A stretch of 64,000 nucleotides of DNA from positions 149,060,961 through 149,124,960 of the forward strand of contig OZ038382.1 in NCBI GenBank assembly GCA_964036045.1, read 5' to 3'. Under the pieces are notes generated by a model. The model worked only from the letters and a program-made list of their open reading frames with translations. It had not been told where the DNA came from and searched no databases. A program made the position numbers and the translations under genes. The DNA is from Eutreptiella sp. 'Long Island Sound 2002'. Taxonomy: Eukaryota > Euglenozoa > Euglenophyceae > Eutreptiales > Eutreptiaceae. Shown here piece by piece: positions 41,420-53,400 of the stretch (positions are counted from its first letter, which is position 1; every line of letters starts with the position of its first letter).

Positions 41420-43510
41420 GTGTGCAGTGTCCTGGGCCCCCCGGCTCCTGTTCACCGGTGTGCCTGCTCGGTGTGCTGCGTTGCGTGTGCGGTGTCGTGG
41501 GCCTCCCAGCTCCTGTTCACCGGTGTGCCCGCTCAGTGTGGTGTGTTGCGTGTGCGGTGTCCTGGGCCTCCCGGCTCCTGTTCACCGGTGTGCCCGCTCG
41601 GTGTGTTGTGTTGCGTGTGCGGTGTCCTGGGCCTCCCAGCTCCTGTTCACCGGTGTGCCCTCTCGGTGTGTTGTGTGGCGTGTGCGGTGTCCTGGGCCTC
41701 CCGGCTCCTGTTCTCCAGTGTGCCCGCTCGGTGTGTTGTGTTGCGTGTGCGGTGTCCTGGGCCTCCCGGCTCCTGTTCACCGGTGCGCCCGCTCGGTGTG
41801 TTGTGTTGCGTGTGCGGTGTCCTGGGCCTCCCGGCTCCTGTTCACCGGTGTGCCCGCTCGGTGTGTTGTGTTGCGTGTGCGGTGTCCTGGGCCTCCCGGC
41901 TCCTGTTCTCCGGTGTGCCCGCTCGCTGTTTTGTGTTGCGTGCGCGGTGTCCTGGGCCTACTGGCTCCTGTTCACCGGTGTGCCCGCTCGGTGTGTTGTT
42001 TCGCGTGTGCGGTGTCCTGGCCTACCTGCCTCCCGTTCTCCGGTGTGCCCGCTCGGTGTGTTGTGTTGCGTGTGCGGTGTCCTGGGCCCCCCGGCTCCTG
42101 TTCACCTGTGTGCCCGCTCGGTGGGTTTTTTTTTTCGTGTGCGGTGTCCTGGGCCTCCCGGCTCCTGTTCACCGGTGTGCCGGCTCGGTGTGTTGTGTTG
42201 TGTGTGCGGTGTCCTGGGCCTCCCGGCTCCTGTTCACCGGTGTGCCCGCTCGGTGTGTTGTGTTGCGTGTGCGGTGTCCTGGGCCTCCCGGCTCCTGTTC
42301 ACCGGTGTGCCCTCTCGGTGTGTTGTCATGCGTGTGCGGTGTCCTGGGCCTCCCGGCTCCTGTTCTCCTGTGTGCCCGCTCGCTGTTTTGTGTTGCGTGC
42401 GCGGTGTCCTGGGCCTTCTGGCGCCTATTCACCGGTGTGCCCGCTCGGTGTGTTGTTTTGTGTGCGCGGTGTCCTGGGCCTCCCGGCTCCTGTTCACGGG
42501 TGTGCCCGCTCGGTGTGTTGTGTTGGGTGTGCGGTGTCCTGGGCCTCCCGGCTCCTGCTCACCGGTGTGCCCGCTCGGTGTGTTGTGTTGCGTGTGCGGT
42601 GTCCTGGGCCTCCCGGCTCCTGTTCACCTGTGTGCCCGCTCGGTGTGTTGTTTTTGCGTGTGCGGTGTCCTGGGCCCCCCGGCTCCTGTTCACCGGTGTG
42701 CCCGCTCGGTGTGTTGTGTTGCGTGTGCGGTGTCTTGGGCCTCCCGGCTCCTGTTCACCGGTGCGCCCGCTCGGTGCGTTGTGTTGCGTGTGCGGTGTCC
42801 TGGGCCTGCCGGCTCCTGTTCACCGGTGTGCCCGCTCGGTGCGTTGTGTTGCGTGTGCGGTGTCCTGGGCCTCCCGGCTCCTGTTCACCGGTGTGCCCGC
42901 TCGGTGTGTTGTGTTGCGTATGCGGTGTCCTGGGCCTCCCGGCTCCTGTTCACCGGTGTGCCTGCTCCGTGTGTGTTGTGTTGTGTGTGCGGTGTCCTGG
43001 GCCTCCCGGCTCCTGTTCACCGGTGCGCCCGCTCGGTGTGTTGTGTTGTGTGCGCGGTGTCCTGGGCCTCCCGGCTCCTGTTCACCGGTGTGCCCGCTCG
43101 GTGTGTTGTGGCGCGCCTGCGGTGTCCTGGGCCTCCCGGCTCCTGTTCACCGGTGTGCCCGCTCGGTGTGTTGTGTTGCGTGTGCGGTGTCCTGGGCCCC
43201 CCGGCTCCTGTTCACCGGTGTGCCTGCTCGGTGTGTTGTGTTGCGTGTGCGGTGTCCTGGGCCTCCCGGCTCCTGTTCACCGGTGTGCCCGCTCGGTGTG
43301 TTGTGTTGCGTGTGCGGTGTCCTGGGCCTCCCGGCTCCTGTTCACCGGTGTGCCCGCTCGGTGTGCTGTGTTGCGTGTGCGGTGTCCTGGGCCTCCCGGC
43401 TCCTGTTCACCGGTGTGCCCGCTCGGTGTGTTGTTTTGCGTGTGCGGTGTCCTGGGCCTCCCGGCTCCTGTTCACCGGTGTGCCCGCTCGGTGTGTTGTG
43501 TTGCTGTGCG
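41420..43510. repeat. 65-bp satellite array, about 32 units
   Basis: Unit begins GGTGTCCTGGGCCTCCCGGC and includes TCCTGTTCACCGG and GCTCGGTGTGTTGTG. Spacing is 65 bases (41621, 41686 and so on). Units differ at a few positions; a rare variant (TGTTCTC, GCTCGCTGTTTTG, then GTGTTGTTT) recurs 455 bases apart (41905 and about 42360), i.e. a seven-unit duplication. As 65 is not a multiple of three and the unit has no plus-strand stop in any frame, all three plus frames stay open for over 2.2 kb; these are not genes. Confidence 0.92.
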
Positions 43511-43529
43511 GGGCGTCGCTGTGGGGCGC

Positions 43530-43740
43530 TCACTCGTCCATCCGGACGGCGGCTATCGTAGCCGGCAGGGGCTGGGTACCCGCCGGGCGCGCACACGTCC
43601 ATCTCGACGGCGGCTGTTCGTAGCCGGCAGGGGCTGGGTACCCTCCGGGCGCGCACTCGTCCATCCGGACGGCGGCTGTTCGTAGCCGGCAGGGGCTGGG
43701 TACTCTCCGGGCGCGCACTCGTCCATCTGCACGGCGGCTG
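43530..43740. repeat. 62-bp tandem repeat, about 3.5 units
   Basis: CGTCCATCCGGACGGCGGCT and GTAGCCGGCAGGGGCTGGGT recur at 61-62 base spacing (cgtcca at 43535, 43596, 43658, 43720). Contains the small palindrome TCCGGA. Confidence 0.85.
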
Positions 43741-44795
43741 GTGTGCGTGTGCTTGCTCTTTGTGGACGGGTCGGGCGGGCCGGCCTCCCGGGCGCGTTGT
43801 GGTGCGCCTCACCTTTTCCTTTGGCCGCTTTGTCCCTCTGCTTTGCTTGGCCCCCTCCGGGCTGGGGTTGCCCCCCTCTCTCTCGCTGCCCTTGCCGTTC
43901 CTCGTTGCCCTGGCGCTGTGCTTTGGTTGTTTTTCCTCGGCCTCCCGCCGCCTGGCTCTTCGTGCGCTCGCGCCTCGTTTGTGTCTCCCGCTTGGCTGTT
44001 GGCTGCTCTTTGGTGGTTTCCCCCGCCCCCCTCCCTTTTTGTGTCTCGCGGTTTTCGTCGCTCCTTCTTGGTGCCTTGGTGTTTTTTTTTTCTTTTTTTT
44101 TTCTTCCCCTTCTTCCCCTGTGCGCCCCCGTTGTCTCCGGCTGCCTCTTATTTCCGGCCCCGGGTGCCCTGGACCTCGGCGCTGTGCGTTGTTTGCTTTG
44201 TTGGCCTTCTGCCTCTCGGCTCTCCGTGCGCTTGTCCCTCTTTCGTGCTTTCCGCCTGGCTGCTGGTTGCTCCCCGGTGGTTGCTGCCCCCCCCCCCCCT
44301 TTTTGTCCCCCGGTTTTCGTCGCTGCCGCTCGGTGCTGTGTGCCGTGTGCTGTGTTGTGCTGTGCTTTTCTGGGTCCGGTGCTGCGCCGCGCTGCTGCGC
44401 GTTGTGTCCTCCGGTGTTGTGCCGTCCCGTGCTGTGTTGTGCTCGTTGGGTGTCGCTGCTTGTTGCGCCGTGCCCTCTGGCGCTGCCCGTTGCCCTGGGG
44501 CCCTGTGCTTTGCGGCGCTGCGATTTGCGGTGTTCCCCCGTGCTGTGTGTGTTTTGTCGTGGCGCGGTGGTGCGTGCTGTTGTTCGCTGCTCTGCTTTGT
44601 GCTGTGTGTGTCCCGGGGTGCTGTGCTGTGCGTTCCGTGTCCTCTCCGCTCTGTGCGGTGCTGTGCTTCGCTGTGCTGGTGCGCTCGCGTTGTGCTGTTT
44701 GTGTGGTGCGTGCTGTTGCTGGCGCCTGGTGCTGTGGTGTGCCGTGGTGTGGTGCTGGGTCTGGCGGCCCGTGGTTGTCTGCTGGTGGCGTGTTT
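43741..44795. other. Low-complexity GC-rich DNA
   Basis: Simple TGCTGTG/GCTGTGC-type sequence and two T runs near 44090. A long minus frame (43342-45243) encodes only Gln/His/Arg/Thr simple sequence and crosses two satellites, so it is not called a gene. Confidence 0.5.
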
Positions 44796-46470
44796 CGGTG
44801 TCGGTGTCCCACGTGTTGTGGGCGCGGGCGTGCGGGTGTGGGGCCCTTCTCTGTCCCCTGGGCCGGCACGCCCTGTGGGGGCTGCGCGCCGCGTTCGTGT
44901 GCCGGGGGGCGGGCTGGGGGGGGGGGGCGTGCGCCGTACCCCCCGTTTGTGCGGCTGGGGGGGGGGGCTGTAGGGCGGGGGGTCGCTCTGCCTCATTCCG
45001 TCCCTCTGCCTTCCCTGGGCAGGCAACAAAGCGGGTGTCACTGGCGTTGTGCTGTCCATGGGGGGCGTGGCCCCCCATATCACTCCCGTTCGTGCTCACC
45101 AGGCTTCTCTGGGTGCGATCTGTGCGGCGTCCCGGCGCGTTGGCGCGGGCTCGCTTGTTCTTCGCGGCCCCCGTGGGAGCCGGCGGCTGGGGCGGGGGGG
45201 CGGGTCGCGCTCCGGCTCCTCTCTCCGGCGGGGGGGGGACCATCCCCCCTGCCTCGGGGGGTGGGGGCCGGGGCCCCCGCGGCTTGCGGGCCGGTGGGGG
45301 GGCGGGGGGGCAGGGGTGTCGCGCCGCGGCCTCCCTGCTCCCCTTCTGGGCGGCGGCCTGCGGTACTCAATCCTGGCCCCCCTCGTGTCGTCGGCGCGCT
45401 CCCTTCTGGCGTGCGCGTGCGGTCGGGGTCGAAGTGCCGCCCCGGGGTTGGGGGGGTGTGAGGGGCGGCCCGTGGACCGCTCCCCCGGCGGCCCTTACAG
45501 ACCTGAACCCCCCCTCTGCCCTCCCTGAGTGGGCTGTGGTCACGGGAGGGTCATGTGGGGCGCGGCCTCCATACTATTTTGTTGTGCGCGTTGCTCCGGC
45601 ACGCTAGTGCGGGCTCGCGGGAGCAGGTCCAGCCGCCGCTCCCCCCACCGCGTCGCCGTCCCTTCTGGGGGGGGGGGCGTCCCCTCGGCTCCGGGGGGGC
45701 GAAGGGCCGCGCCTGTGGCTCCCGGGCTGGGGGGGGTGCGGGGGGGGGGTGGGGGGGCCGCCCCCCCGCCCGCTCTGGGGCCTGAGTGGGAGGGGGGGGG
45801 CAGTGGGGGGGGGCCTCTGGTCTCCTGGCGACGCCTCCTGACGGCCGGGGGGGGGGGCGGCATGGCAGTCCCATCGGCTGGGGGGTCGCGCCCTTCCCCT
45901 GCCCCCCTCTACCTAGAGCCGGACCCTCGTGCAGGCCCTCGCTGGGTCCTCTCATCCCCCTGGCTGTCGTCGCGCGGCGCTGGCCGGCCGGGGGCGGCCG
46001 TGAGGGTTAGCGGTCAGCGGTTAGCGGGCTGCGGGGCAGCAGGTTCCCCCCCGCGCTCGTTGTCTCCGCCCTCCCTCCCGCGGGAGGTGGCACGCTCTCA
46101 TGCGTCGTGCCGTACCGTGGGGGGGGCATGGGTCGGGGGGCCCAGCTCTCCCCCCCACTCTCTCGCATCCGCCGTCTGGGCCATCACCTGCGCCGCCGCT
46201 TGTGTGGGGGTTGGGGCTGTGGCGGCGGCGGGTTGCGCCGGCGGTAGCGCCAGTGGGCGAGGGCGCTGCGCAAAGCCCGGGGGAGCCAGTTGTTGGCGTC
46301 GGCATCCGTGATGTGGAGCACCGCTCCCCCTTCCAGGAAGGCCGGCCACTTCGGCTCCCTGTCGGGCCACGCCGCCCGGATCACTGACCTGAGGACCCTC
46401 TCATGGTCCTCTGGGGCTGCCCACCCCCCCTGGGGGTACCTCTCGGTTTCCTCCGTCTATCCGGACGAGC
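44796..46470 (-). repeat. 1.5-kb duplicated LINE segment, copy 2
   Basis: Matches 39325-40839, starting with part of a monomer unit (GTGTTGTGGGCGCGGGCGTG), with an extra ~160-bp block at about 44990-45150. Confidence 0.75.
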
Positions 46471-47974
46471 ACGGCATCGAAGGGCCGGTTCCTCAACCCC
46501 CTGGTGGTCCCCTGGTTGGCCCAGCACAACCACCCGTACACCTGCCCCACCAGGGGGAGGGCTTCTTCCCCCAGAGGGTCCAGGACCGCGCCCCAGTCCC
46601 GGTCCCATGGCCGGCCCCCCTCTGCTCCCCGCGCCGGCTTTCCTCGCTGCCCCTGTGCCTGCGGCGCCAATCCCGCGCCCCGCCCCCCCTCCGCCGAGGC
46701 CATCCGCGCCGGCTCCGCCCTCCGCGCGGGGGGGGCTGGCTGGTGCCGGGGTCGTGGGGGCTGGGGGGGGACGCGCTCGCCGGCGTCAGGGTCGATGTTG
46801 TAGAGGTGGTGGTGGTGGTGGTGGTGGTGGTGGTGGGTGTGGTGCGCCGGCATCTGTTGGATGCCGGGGGGGATGCACCTCACCGGCTGTGGGGGCGCCC
46901 CGCTCCTCGCCCCCCTCCCTTCGTCCCGCCCTCCCCCCTGGGCTCCCATGCCCCGTCCCGCCTGTCCCTTGGGGCCTGCGGCGCCCTTGCCCTTGCCCTT
47001 GGGCCCCTTTCCAGCCCCCAACCCGTGCCGCGGGTCCCGCCCCCCATCCCCCACATCCCTGGCCCGTCCGCTCACCCACCGCCCCTCGCCCTGCCCCCTG
47101 CACCTGGGCTCCCTGCCCGTGCCCCTGCGCGCCCTTCCCGTGCCCTGGTCCCTTCCCGGCCCCCTGCCCTGAGTCGCGCCGTCCGCTGCCTGCGCTCTGC
47201 TCCCCCCCGCTGCTGCGCCCTTGCTCCCTGCTGCGCGTGCGGTCGCAACTCCTCGCGCGCCCTCCTCGCTCTCCTCTGCTGCTGTGACGGCCGCCGGCGA
47301 GGCACCCGTGGCCCGTGCGGGGTCCGTCCCCCGCTTTCGCGGCGTGCTGGGGGTCGCGGCGTGGCCGGCCGAGGCAGTGGCGCGGCCCGCCGGGGTCGCG
47401 GCCGCAACCCGTCGCGCGCCCTCCGCGCTCTCCTTCGCTGCTGTGGTGGCCGCCGGCGAGGCACCCGTGGCCCGTGCGGGGTCCGTTCCCCTACTTTCGC
47501 GGCGTGCTGGGGTTCGCGGCGTGGTCGGCCGAGGCGGTGGCGTGGCCCGCCGGGGCCGCGGTCGCAACCCCTCGCGCGCCCTTCTCGATCTCCTCTGCGG
47601 CTGCGGCAGCCCTCGGCGATGCGCCCGGTTCCTGCGCCGGGCCTACCCCCCTGTGTCGGCGGCGTGCCGGGGGCCGCGGTCGGGGCCGCGGCGTGGGTCG
47701 CTGGGGCTGCGGTCTCCGCTTTTTGCGCGTCTGGGGCCCCCTCCCGGGGCGGGGCGGCGGGGCTTGCTGCTTGCGTGGCGGGGGCGGTCACCTCGGCTGG
47801 CTCAGGCTCCCGGGCCGGCGGCGGCGGCCCGACCAGCACCGCCGCCTCCGCCAGCCTCCGCTCCTCGCGCTCCGCGAGGGTCTCCCCTGTCCACTCTGGG
47901 GAGGCGGGGGAGCGGGAGCGGGACCGGCGGTGGTGGCGGTCGTCCCGCTGGGGGGAGCCATCGGAGTCTGCCAT
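46184..47974 (-). pseudogene. LINE ORF4-like protein, frame-disrupted
   Basis: ATG at 47974 (MADSDGSPQRDDRH), a Ser/Arg-rich start, long Ala/Arg/Pro-rich simple region with tandemly repeated blocks (47.2-47.6 kb), a (GTG)n-coded His run at 46805-46840, then a unique C-terminal part (YNIDPDAGERV, LDPLGEEALPLVGQVYGWLCW, VRIDGGNREVPPGG, LHITDADANNWLPRAL). At least two frame changes in G/C runs. Role unknown; the basic low-complexity part suggests nucleic-acid binding. Confidence 0.45.
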
Positions 47975-48260
47975 CACTGTTATCCTGGTAGGCATGCGTG
48001 GTGGCAGGCGCGCCCTTCCCCCTACCTCCTGGTGCATCAGTGCCGTGCCGTAGGCAGTGCCGTGTGGTGCTCTGCGTGGGGGAGGGGGGGAGGGGGTGGG
48101 GGTCCGGCTGTGGCGTCAGCCCCGCACGGCCGGGGGCCGGCGGCCATCCACCGGCTTTGGGAGGGGAGGCGGGGGAGCCAGGTGGCCCACGTGTCGTGCC
48201 AGAGCTCCCAGTCTGGGGCGGGGCCCAGGGCCCTGGGCCCCCAGGGGTCGTCGAGTGGTG

Positions 48261-49268
48261 TCAGGGGGAGCCGCACCAGGTGGACCCCCGTAACGGCGGT
48301 GACCTCCTGTGTTCGCAGGAAGCCGTGTACTCCGTCCCGCGCCGCGGGCGCCGGGAGGGGGGGCGGGGTACGGGTGCTGCCCCATAGAGGTGGGTGGGGG
48401 TGATCCCCAGGACCCGCCCCCGGGTCCCCGCGGGTCGCGACGAGGAGGAGGAGCAGCGGGTTGCCAGGGCACTCTTGCCAGAGGACCTGCCCCTGTGGTG
48501 GGCACCCCTGGTTCTGGAGAGGGGGGGGGACAGGTCTGGGTTAGCCCAGCCGCGGGGCGCGTGCGTCGCCAGCGGGAGAACGGGGCACCAAGTGGGCTCT
48601 TTGGGGAACGCCTCGCATACGATGGCGTACGGGGGGGTAGGCCTGGTGCCGTCGTACACTGGGTTGGTCGGCCGGGGGAGGGCGGGCGCCTCGTCCGCGT
48701 CTTCCACGAACACCGTGATCTCGCCCTGCTCCAGGTCCTCGTCCGGTGGGTGTAGAAGGTGGAGCGCCGCATCCAGCTTGGACACTCCCCCCGGGTACGT
48801 GGCCCGCGCCTGGTTCAGGTACGGGGCCGCGTCCCTGGGGTAGCGCGTCCTGAGGGCGTGCAGCAGGGCCGGGGCGCTGCTGCGGAGGGACATGGCAGAC
48901 CCTGCTCCTGTCAGCCGCAGGGTATCCCCCATGGACAGGGGCCGGCCTGACTGGTTGGGCTCGCGCCACTCCATCCAGTGCCCGTAGAGGGCCGCCTCCG
49001 GGCTGATGAGCCCCGGCTGGACGGCGTTCACGATCCGGTGCATTGCCGGGAGCAGCGTAGGGGCCCCCGCTCCGTTCAGGGCGCGGACGGCCGGGTGGGC
49101 AGTTTCGTTGAGGAAAGCCCTCGCACTGCCCGTCAGGTCACACCGTGCGGCAGCGTGCGCCTCGTGTGCCTCCTTCACCGCGTCTGCCACCAGGCCCCGG
49201 ACGGCCGCCTCCTGCGCTTTGCGGCGAGCCCTGGTGTGTCCCGGCCCATCCCCCCGTCGGCGTGGCAT
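48261..49268 (-). CDS. LINE ORF3-like protein of unknown function
   Basis: 335 codons from ATG at 49268 (MPRRRGDGPGHTR). Residues about 10-230 have normal composition with predicted helices (QEAAVRGLVADAVKEAHEAHA, ALRTRYPRDAAPYLNQARAT) and an acidic patch (DEDLEQGEITVFVEDADEAP). The last 100 residues are Ser/Arg/Pro-rich and may be out of frame. No known domain recognised. It lies between the ORF2 end and the ORF4-like frame on the same strand. Confidence 0.5.
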   Translation of the reverse strand: MPRRRGDGPGHTRARRKAQEAAVRGLVADAVKEAHEAHAAARCDLTGSARAFLNETAHPAVRALNGAGAPTLLPAMHRIVNAVQPGLISPEAALYGHWMEWREPNQSGRPLSMGDTLRLTGAGSAMSLRSSAPALLHALRTRYPRDAAPYLNQARATYPGGVSKLDAALHLLHPPDEDLEQGEITVFVEDADEAPALPRPTNPVYDGTRPTPPYAIVCEAFPKEPTWCPVLPLATHAPRGWANPDLSPPLSRTRGAHHRGRSSGKSALATRCSSSSSRPAGTRGRVLGITPTHLYGAAPVPRPPSRRPRRGTEYTASCEHRRSPPLRGSTWCGSP

Positions 49269-50427
49269 GGTGCTCCGGTGTGGGGTCCGCAGGTGCACGT
49301 GGATCCACAGAAGGGCAGCGCCCGCGGGGCCCGCTCGTTCGTGTGAGGGGGTGTGTGCCCCCTCGATGCGCCGGTGCAGGGCCTACTCCTCTGTGCGCCT
49401 GCGCGGGCCTGCGGGAGGTTCGGGCCAGGGGCACGCGGCCACCTGGGTGCACCGCGCGCACCTGTCGACGCTGCGGAGGACACCGTGTCACATTCCCCGC
49501 AGAGTCGGCAGGTGTGTGGGAGGTAGGAGGGTGGTGACCAAGGGTCGAGATGGCGGAGCCAGAGGTCGTCCCACCTCTGTCAGAGGGGGTCCCGGATCTC
49601 CAGCAGGCGGGCGCGGACGAGGCGCCGGTAGTCCTTGCCAAGCGTCTTCCGCTGGACTTCCTGCCACGTGTCGTCGGGGAGGATCCCGTGGTCGTGGAAG
49701 GCGGCGATGAGGTCGTCCCACGCCAGACGGGGGGGCCCCTGGGGGGGGTTGCCATGTACACGTGGCGCCCGGTGAGGTGGGGCGTCAGCGCATCCCATTG
49801 GCACCCGTTCGCGGTGTCTCGGTGGAGGAGGGCCAGCAGGGCGCCGTCCGCGACTGCCTCCCATCCCACTCGCAGCCCTTCGCAGCCGTCCAGCTCCTGG
49901 CGCAGCGCGGCTGCAATGTTGGTGGGGAGCATGAGGAGCAAGGGCCCCTGGGTGTCCCCCAGCCGGGACAGGGCGTCGCCGTATACCGGCCCCTAAGCTT
50001 TGAAGTGCGCCACGGCGAGCTGGGCGGCTCCGCCCTCTGGAGGGTGCCACCGGACGGTGGCCGCGGCGTGTCCCCACGTGTGTATCTCCGTAGCCCGGAG
50101 TACGTTGGCGGCGTGAAGGACGATGCGGGGCAGGACGGGTGTCCTGACAAGTGAGGACACGTCCCCAGTCCATCCCGTTTGCGGCCCCGGGGCCGCCTGC
50201 AGCCATTCCCCCGTCGCCCCGTCCCACGGGTGGTCAGGTCCCGCCCCGCGGATCACGGTGGGTCTCGGCCGGGTGTCCGGCCCCCATCCCTTGAGCAGGA
50301 GGGCGGCGTATCGTTGCGCAGGGGTCTGCGGGGCGCGCGTGGCGGCGCACCACCAGCCCCACTCGCGCGCCCATTCCTCACCCACGATGCGCGCCTCCCA
50401 CGCGGTCATGGAGCCGCGCCCGATGAT
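49269..50427 (-). pseudogene. Coding remnant downstream of LINE ORF2
   Basis: In frame with the ORF2 zinc-knuckle segment after a stop at 50428 are EEWAREWGWWCAATRAP, VLRATEIHTWGHAAATVRW and MLPTNIAAALRQELDGCEGL. In other frames follow PRLAWDDLIAAFHDHGILP and a Cys cluster (TCRLCGEC). Clearly protein-like, broken by stops and frameshifts. It may be an extension of ORF2 or another ORF. Confidence 0.45.
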
Positions 50428-53400
50428 TCACGGTGGGAAGAGGGCGTTTTGTAGCTGCCTCGGGAACCCCCCCGGCAGGTCCTGGTACGGGTGGGGGCCC
50501 TCTTGGGGCGGGCACTCCAGAGTGCCATTCACGACACGGAGGGAGGCTACGAAGTCCTTGTCAGGGCCCGGGAGAGGAGGAGGGTGGTCGCCCTCCGCCG
50601 CAGTGAGCCACCGGTGTGCCCGGGCCGCCGCGCTTTGGGGCTCGCGGAGGAGTTGCTCCAGCCGGTGGTTGCAAAGCTCCCATGCGAAGTCCCCCAGCCG
50701 GAGCATGTGGTGGAGGGAAACGTCCACAGAGGTCCCTCCTGGCGGGTCGTAGCGGGCTATGGCGCGGGGCTGCGCCTCCGCGTCCTCGGGCACCAGTCTG
50801 GAGCAGAAGACTTCCGTCCATGTGGCGCCTGCGGAGCGCCACGAGGCCACCCACAGGGCTTTGTCCCCGGGTGGGAGGTGGCGGCCCGCCCCGTGTACCG
50901 CCTGGCGGTAGTGGGGCCAGAGGAGCTGTGAGTGGGCGCACCCCACGTGCATGTGCACCGGGGTCTCCTCCGGGCTGCCGCATAGGAGGCACGGTTGTGG
51001 GACGATGGCGACGCCAGAGAGCCGCTCCTTACGGACGCGGAGCCTGCGCTGCACCGGCGTGTGGCCGTCTCGGGCCCGCCGCGCCTGGCGGTTGGTGGCT
51101 GTCGCGGTGAGGTCCCGGGCGTGGACATAGCCCGTGGTGTGGGCCGCGCCCAAAGGTGTGTGTCCCCGGTGCGTCCGCGCATGGTCCGTCTGCGCCCGCT
51201 GCGCGACCTCGCCGGGTACCCGCATGGTGGGGGGCCGTAGATCGAGATGGCCGTCACGGCCAGCGACAATGAGTTGGGCGTGGCCAGGGTCCGGGGGCGT
51301 GTTCTGCAGGACGGTGTCCTGGGACGCCGCTCAGTCCGCCTTGTGCAGTAGGGCATCACTGTGGTGCGAGGTGGCTCGGACGTACCAGAACGGGTGCCCG
51401 GCATGTTGCCCTCGCGCGCACAGGCTGTCCCGGAGCCACCCGAGGGGCATCTGGTTGACCACCTTCGCTGCGCCCGCGGGGACCCCCGTGGTCCGCTCGC
51501 GATCTGCATGCCGCAGGAGGTGGAGGATGACTTCGGCGTCCACCGTGTGGACCTATGGTCGGTGGGCACCGTATTGTAGGGGGAGGGAGGCGGCCACCCC
51601 CTCCCCGTCGGGCACCGTGACCGAGATGGCCACCCCCCACGTGCAGGTGAGGTCGGCGGCGAGAGCGACGCTGGTGGCGTGTTTGCAGGGTCCGCCCCCG
51701 GACGCGTCGGAAGGGGTGTGGCTCCAGGCCTCCGGGATCCAGTAGTATCCGGGGGGGCTGAGCCACCCCGCGTTGAGGTCAGCAGAGTCCCACCGGACGT
51801 CGGGGTGGCTGGGGGTCAGTTGGTCCACGCTCAGCGCCCTCGTGTCGCCGGGGCTGATCGCCGGGTGGTCGTGCAGCCGGATCTCCGCTCCGGTGATCAT
51901 GCTTGCCCATGACCGAGGTGCCGTCACATGTTCCTTGAGCCAAGCCCGGCCCCCGCGCTGGTGCACCACCAGGTGCCCCGTGTCCTCCGGCTGGTCCTCC
52001 AACGCGTGCACCGCCATGTGTGGGTCGTGCGGTACCCCCGTAGCTACCAGCAGGGCGGTGCCACGGGGGAGCCCACAGGGTTCGGGCTGGCCCGCCCACA
52101 CCTGCACTATTACCCACTCGGCACGGAGCTGCGCTTGCCCCGTCGCTCGGGTGCATTGGTCGTCCGTGGTCACCAACCACAACGGCGTCGGCGCGTGGGG
52201 CCGGGGGCGCAGGGGCTCGGGCCATGCCACGTCGCGTTAGGCTCTTGGTGCTCGCTTTCCGCGAGTACGTTGCGGAGGATGTACACGAGGGCTGCCGGCG
52301 GCTGGTACGCCGCCCCCCGCGTGGGGGGGGATAGGCCGTCCCGGCGGCGGTAGCTCCCGACGTGGAGGTGCAGGCTGTCCAGGGTCACCCGTGAGCCGGT
52401 GTGGGCGTCCTGCCCAGCCCTTGTGGGGTGGACGAGTCTCTGGCGGGGGTCCCGCGTGCCGGTGGTGTGGAAGAGGTGGACCAAGGCGTCGCGCCACCCG
52501 GGGTGGTTGGTGGGCTGATGCTCACGGCGGCAATAGTGGAGGTGTTCATCGGCGCATTGGTTGAGGCATTCCCGCACCGCCATCGGCCACGGGTCGTCGT
52601 TGTCGGGGAAGGGGTGGCGTGGCCCGTGGTGCCCTTGCCACGGCATTGTGTGTGGCACCGTCAGGCAGCACGTGTCGCGGTGTCGCAGCTTGGCGGTGCG
52701 CAGCGTGACGATGTTGCCCGGCGGGGACTGTAGTTGGACATGGGCCGCCCTGGGGCACGCGATGGGGTTGTACAGCCCCACTCCCAGGGCGGCCAGGGCC
52801 CGGGGTATGCGGTGGACCCAGTCGCCCCCCACTAGAGTTGCGAACTCCGGGACGGGGTAGTGCACCTTGGGACATATTCCGTGCGCGCCAGCTATTTCCA
52901 AGAACATCTTGGTGACCTCAGTGCGCACGGAGGTTGAGCAGTGGTGGACGAGTGTACCCACCAGGGCCACCGCTGCCTGCTGGCACCGCGTTGGCACCCG
53001 TGTGAGCCCCAGGGTCCGGTCATCCTGCAGGCTGTCCCGCGAGGCGTCGAAGGCGTACCGCGCCCTGTCCTTCGCGACCTGGACCGTGATGTGGTCCAGG
53101 TGGCGTGCAGTGCCGGAGTCGTCGGCGATGAAAGGGGCGACGTACTGCGTCACCCCCCCGAGGATCGCCAGGATGACGTCCTGCACCACTTTCGGTGGCG
53201 CGAGGGTGTTAAGGCACCAGTGGTGCACCGCCGCCAGGCGTAGCCGGTGCTTGCGCTGCAGGGAGAACTCCCCGTCCCGCTGCAGCTGGAGTCCCAGGTA
53301 GGGGACGGAGTCCGCCGCTGGTACCCAGTGCCACGGGCTTTCCAGGTGGGGACAGAGGCGCAGCTGCAGGCCCGGGACCCCCTCCGTGGTGGCCATGGCG

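Noticed and set aside
41420-43510. CRISPR array
   Set aside because: Units are contiguous 65-bp repeats without unique spacers, and the context is eukaryotic.
41104-43685. Three overlapping plus-strand open frames of 763-839 codons
   Set aside because: They are the same 65-bp satellite read in three frames; the unit has no stop in any plus frame and its length is not a multiple of three.
43342-45243. 633-codon minus frame rich in Gln, His, Arg and Thr
   Set aside because: It crosses two unrelated tandem repeats and simple sequence; composition follows from the DNA repeats.
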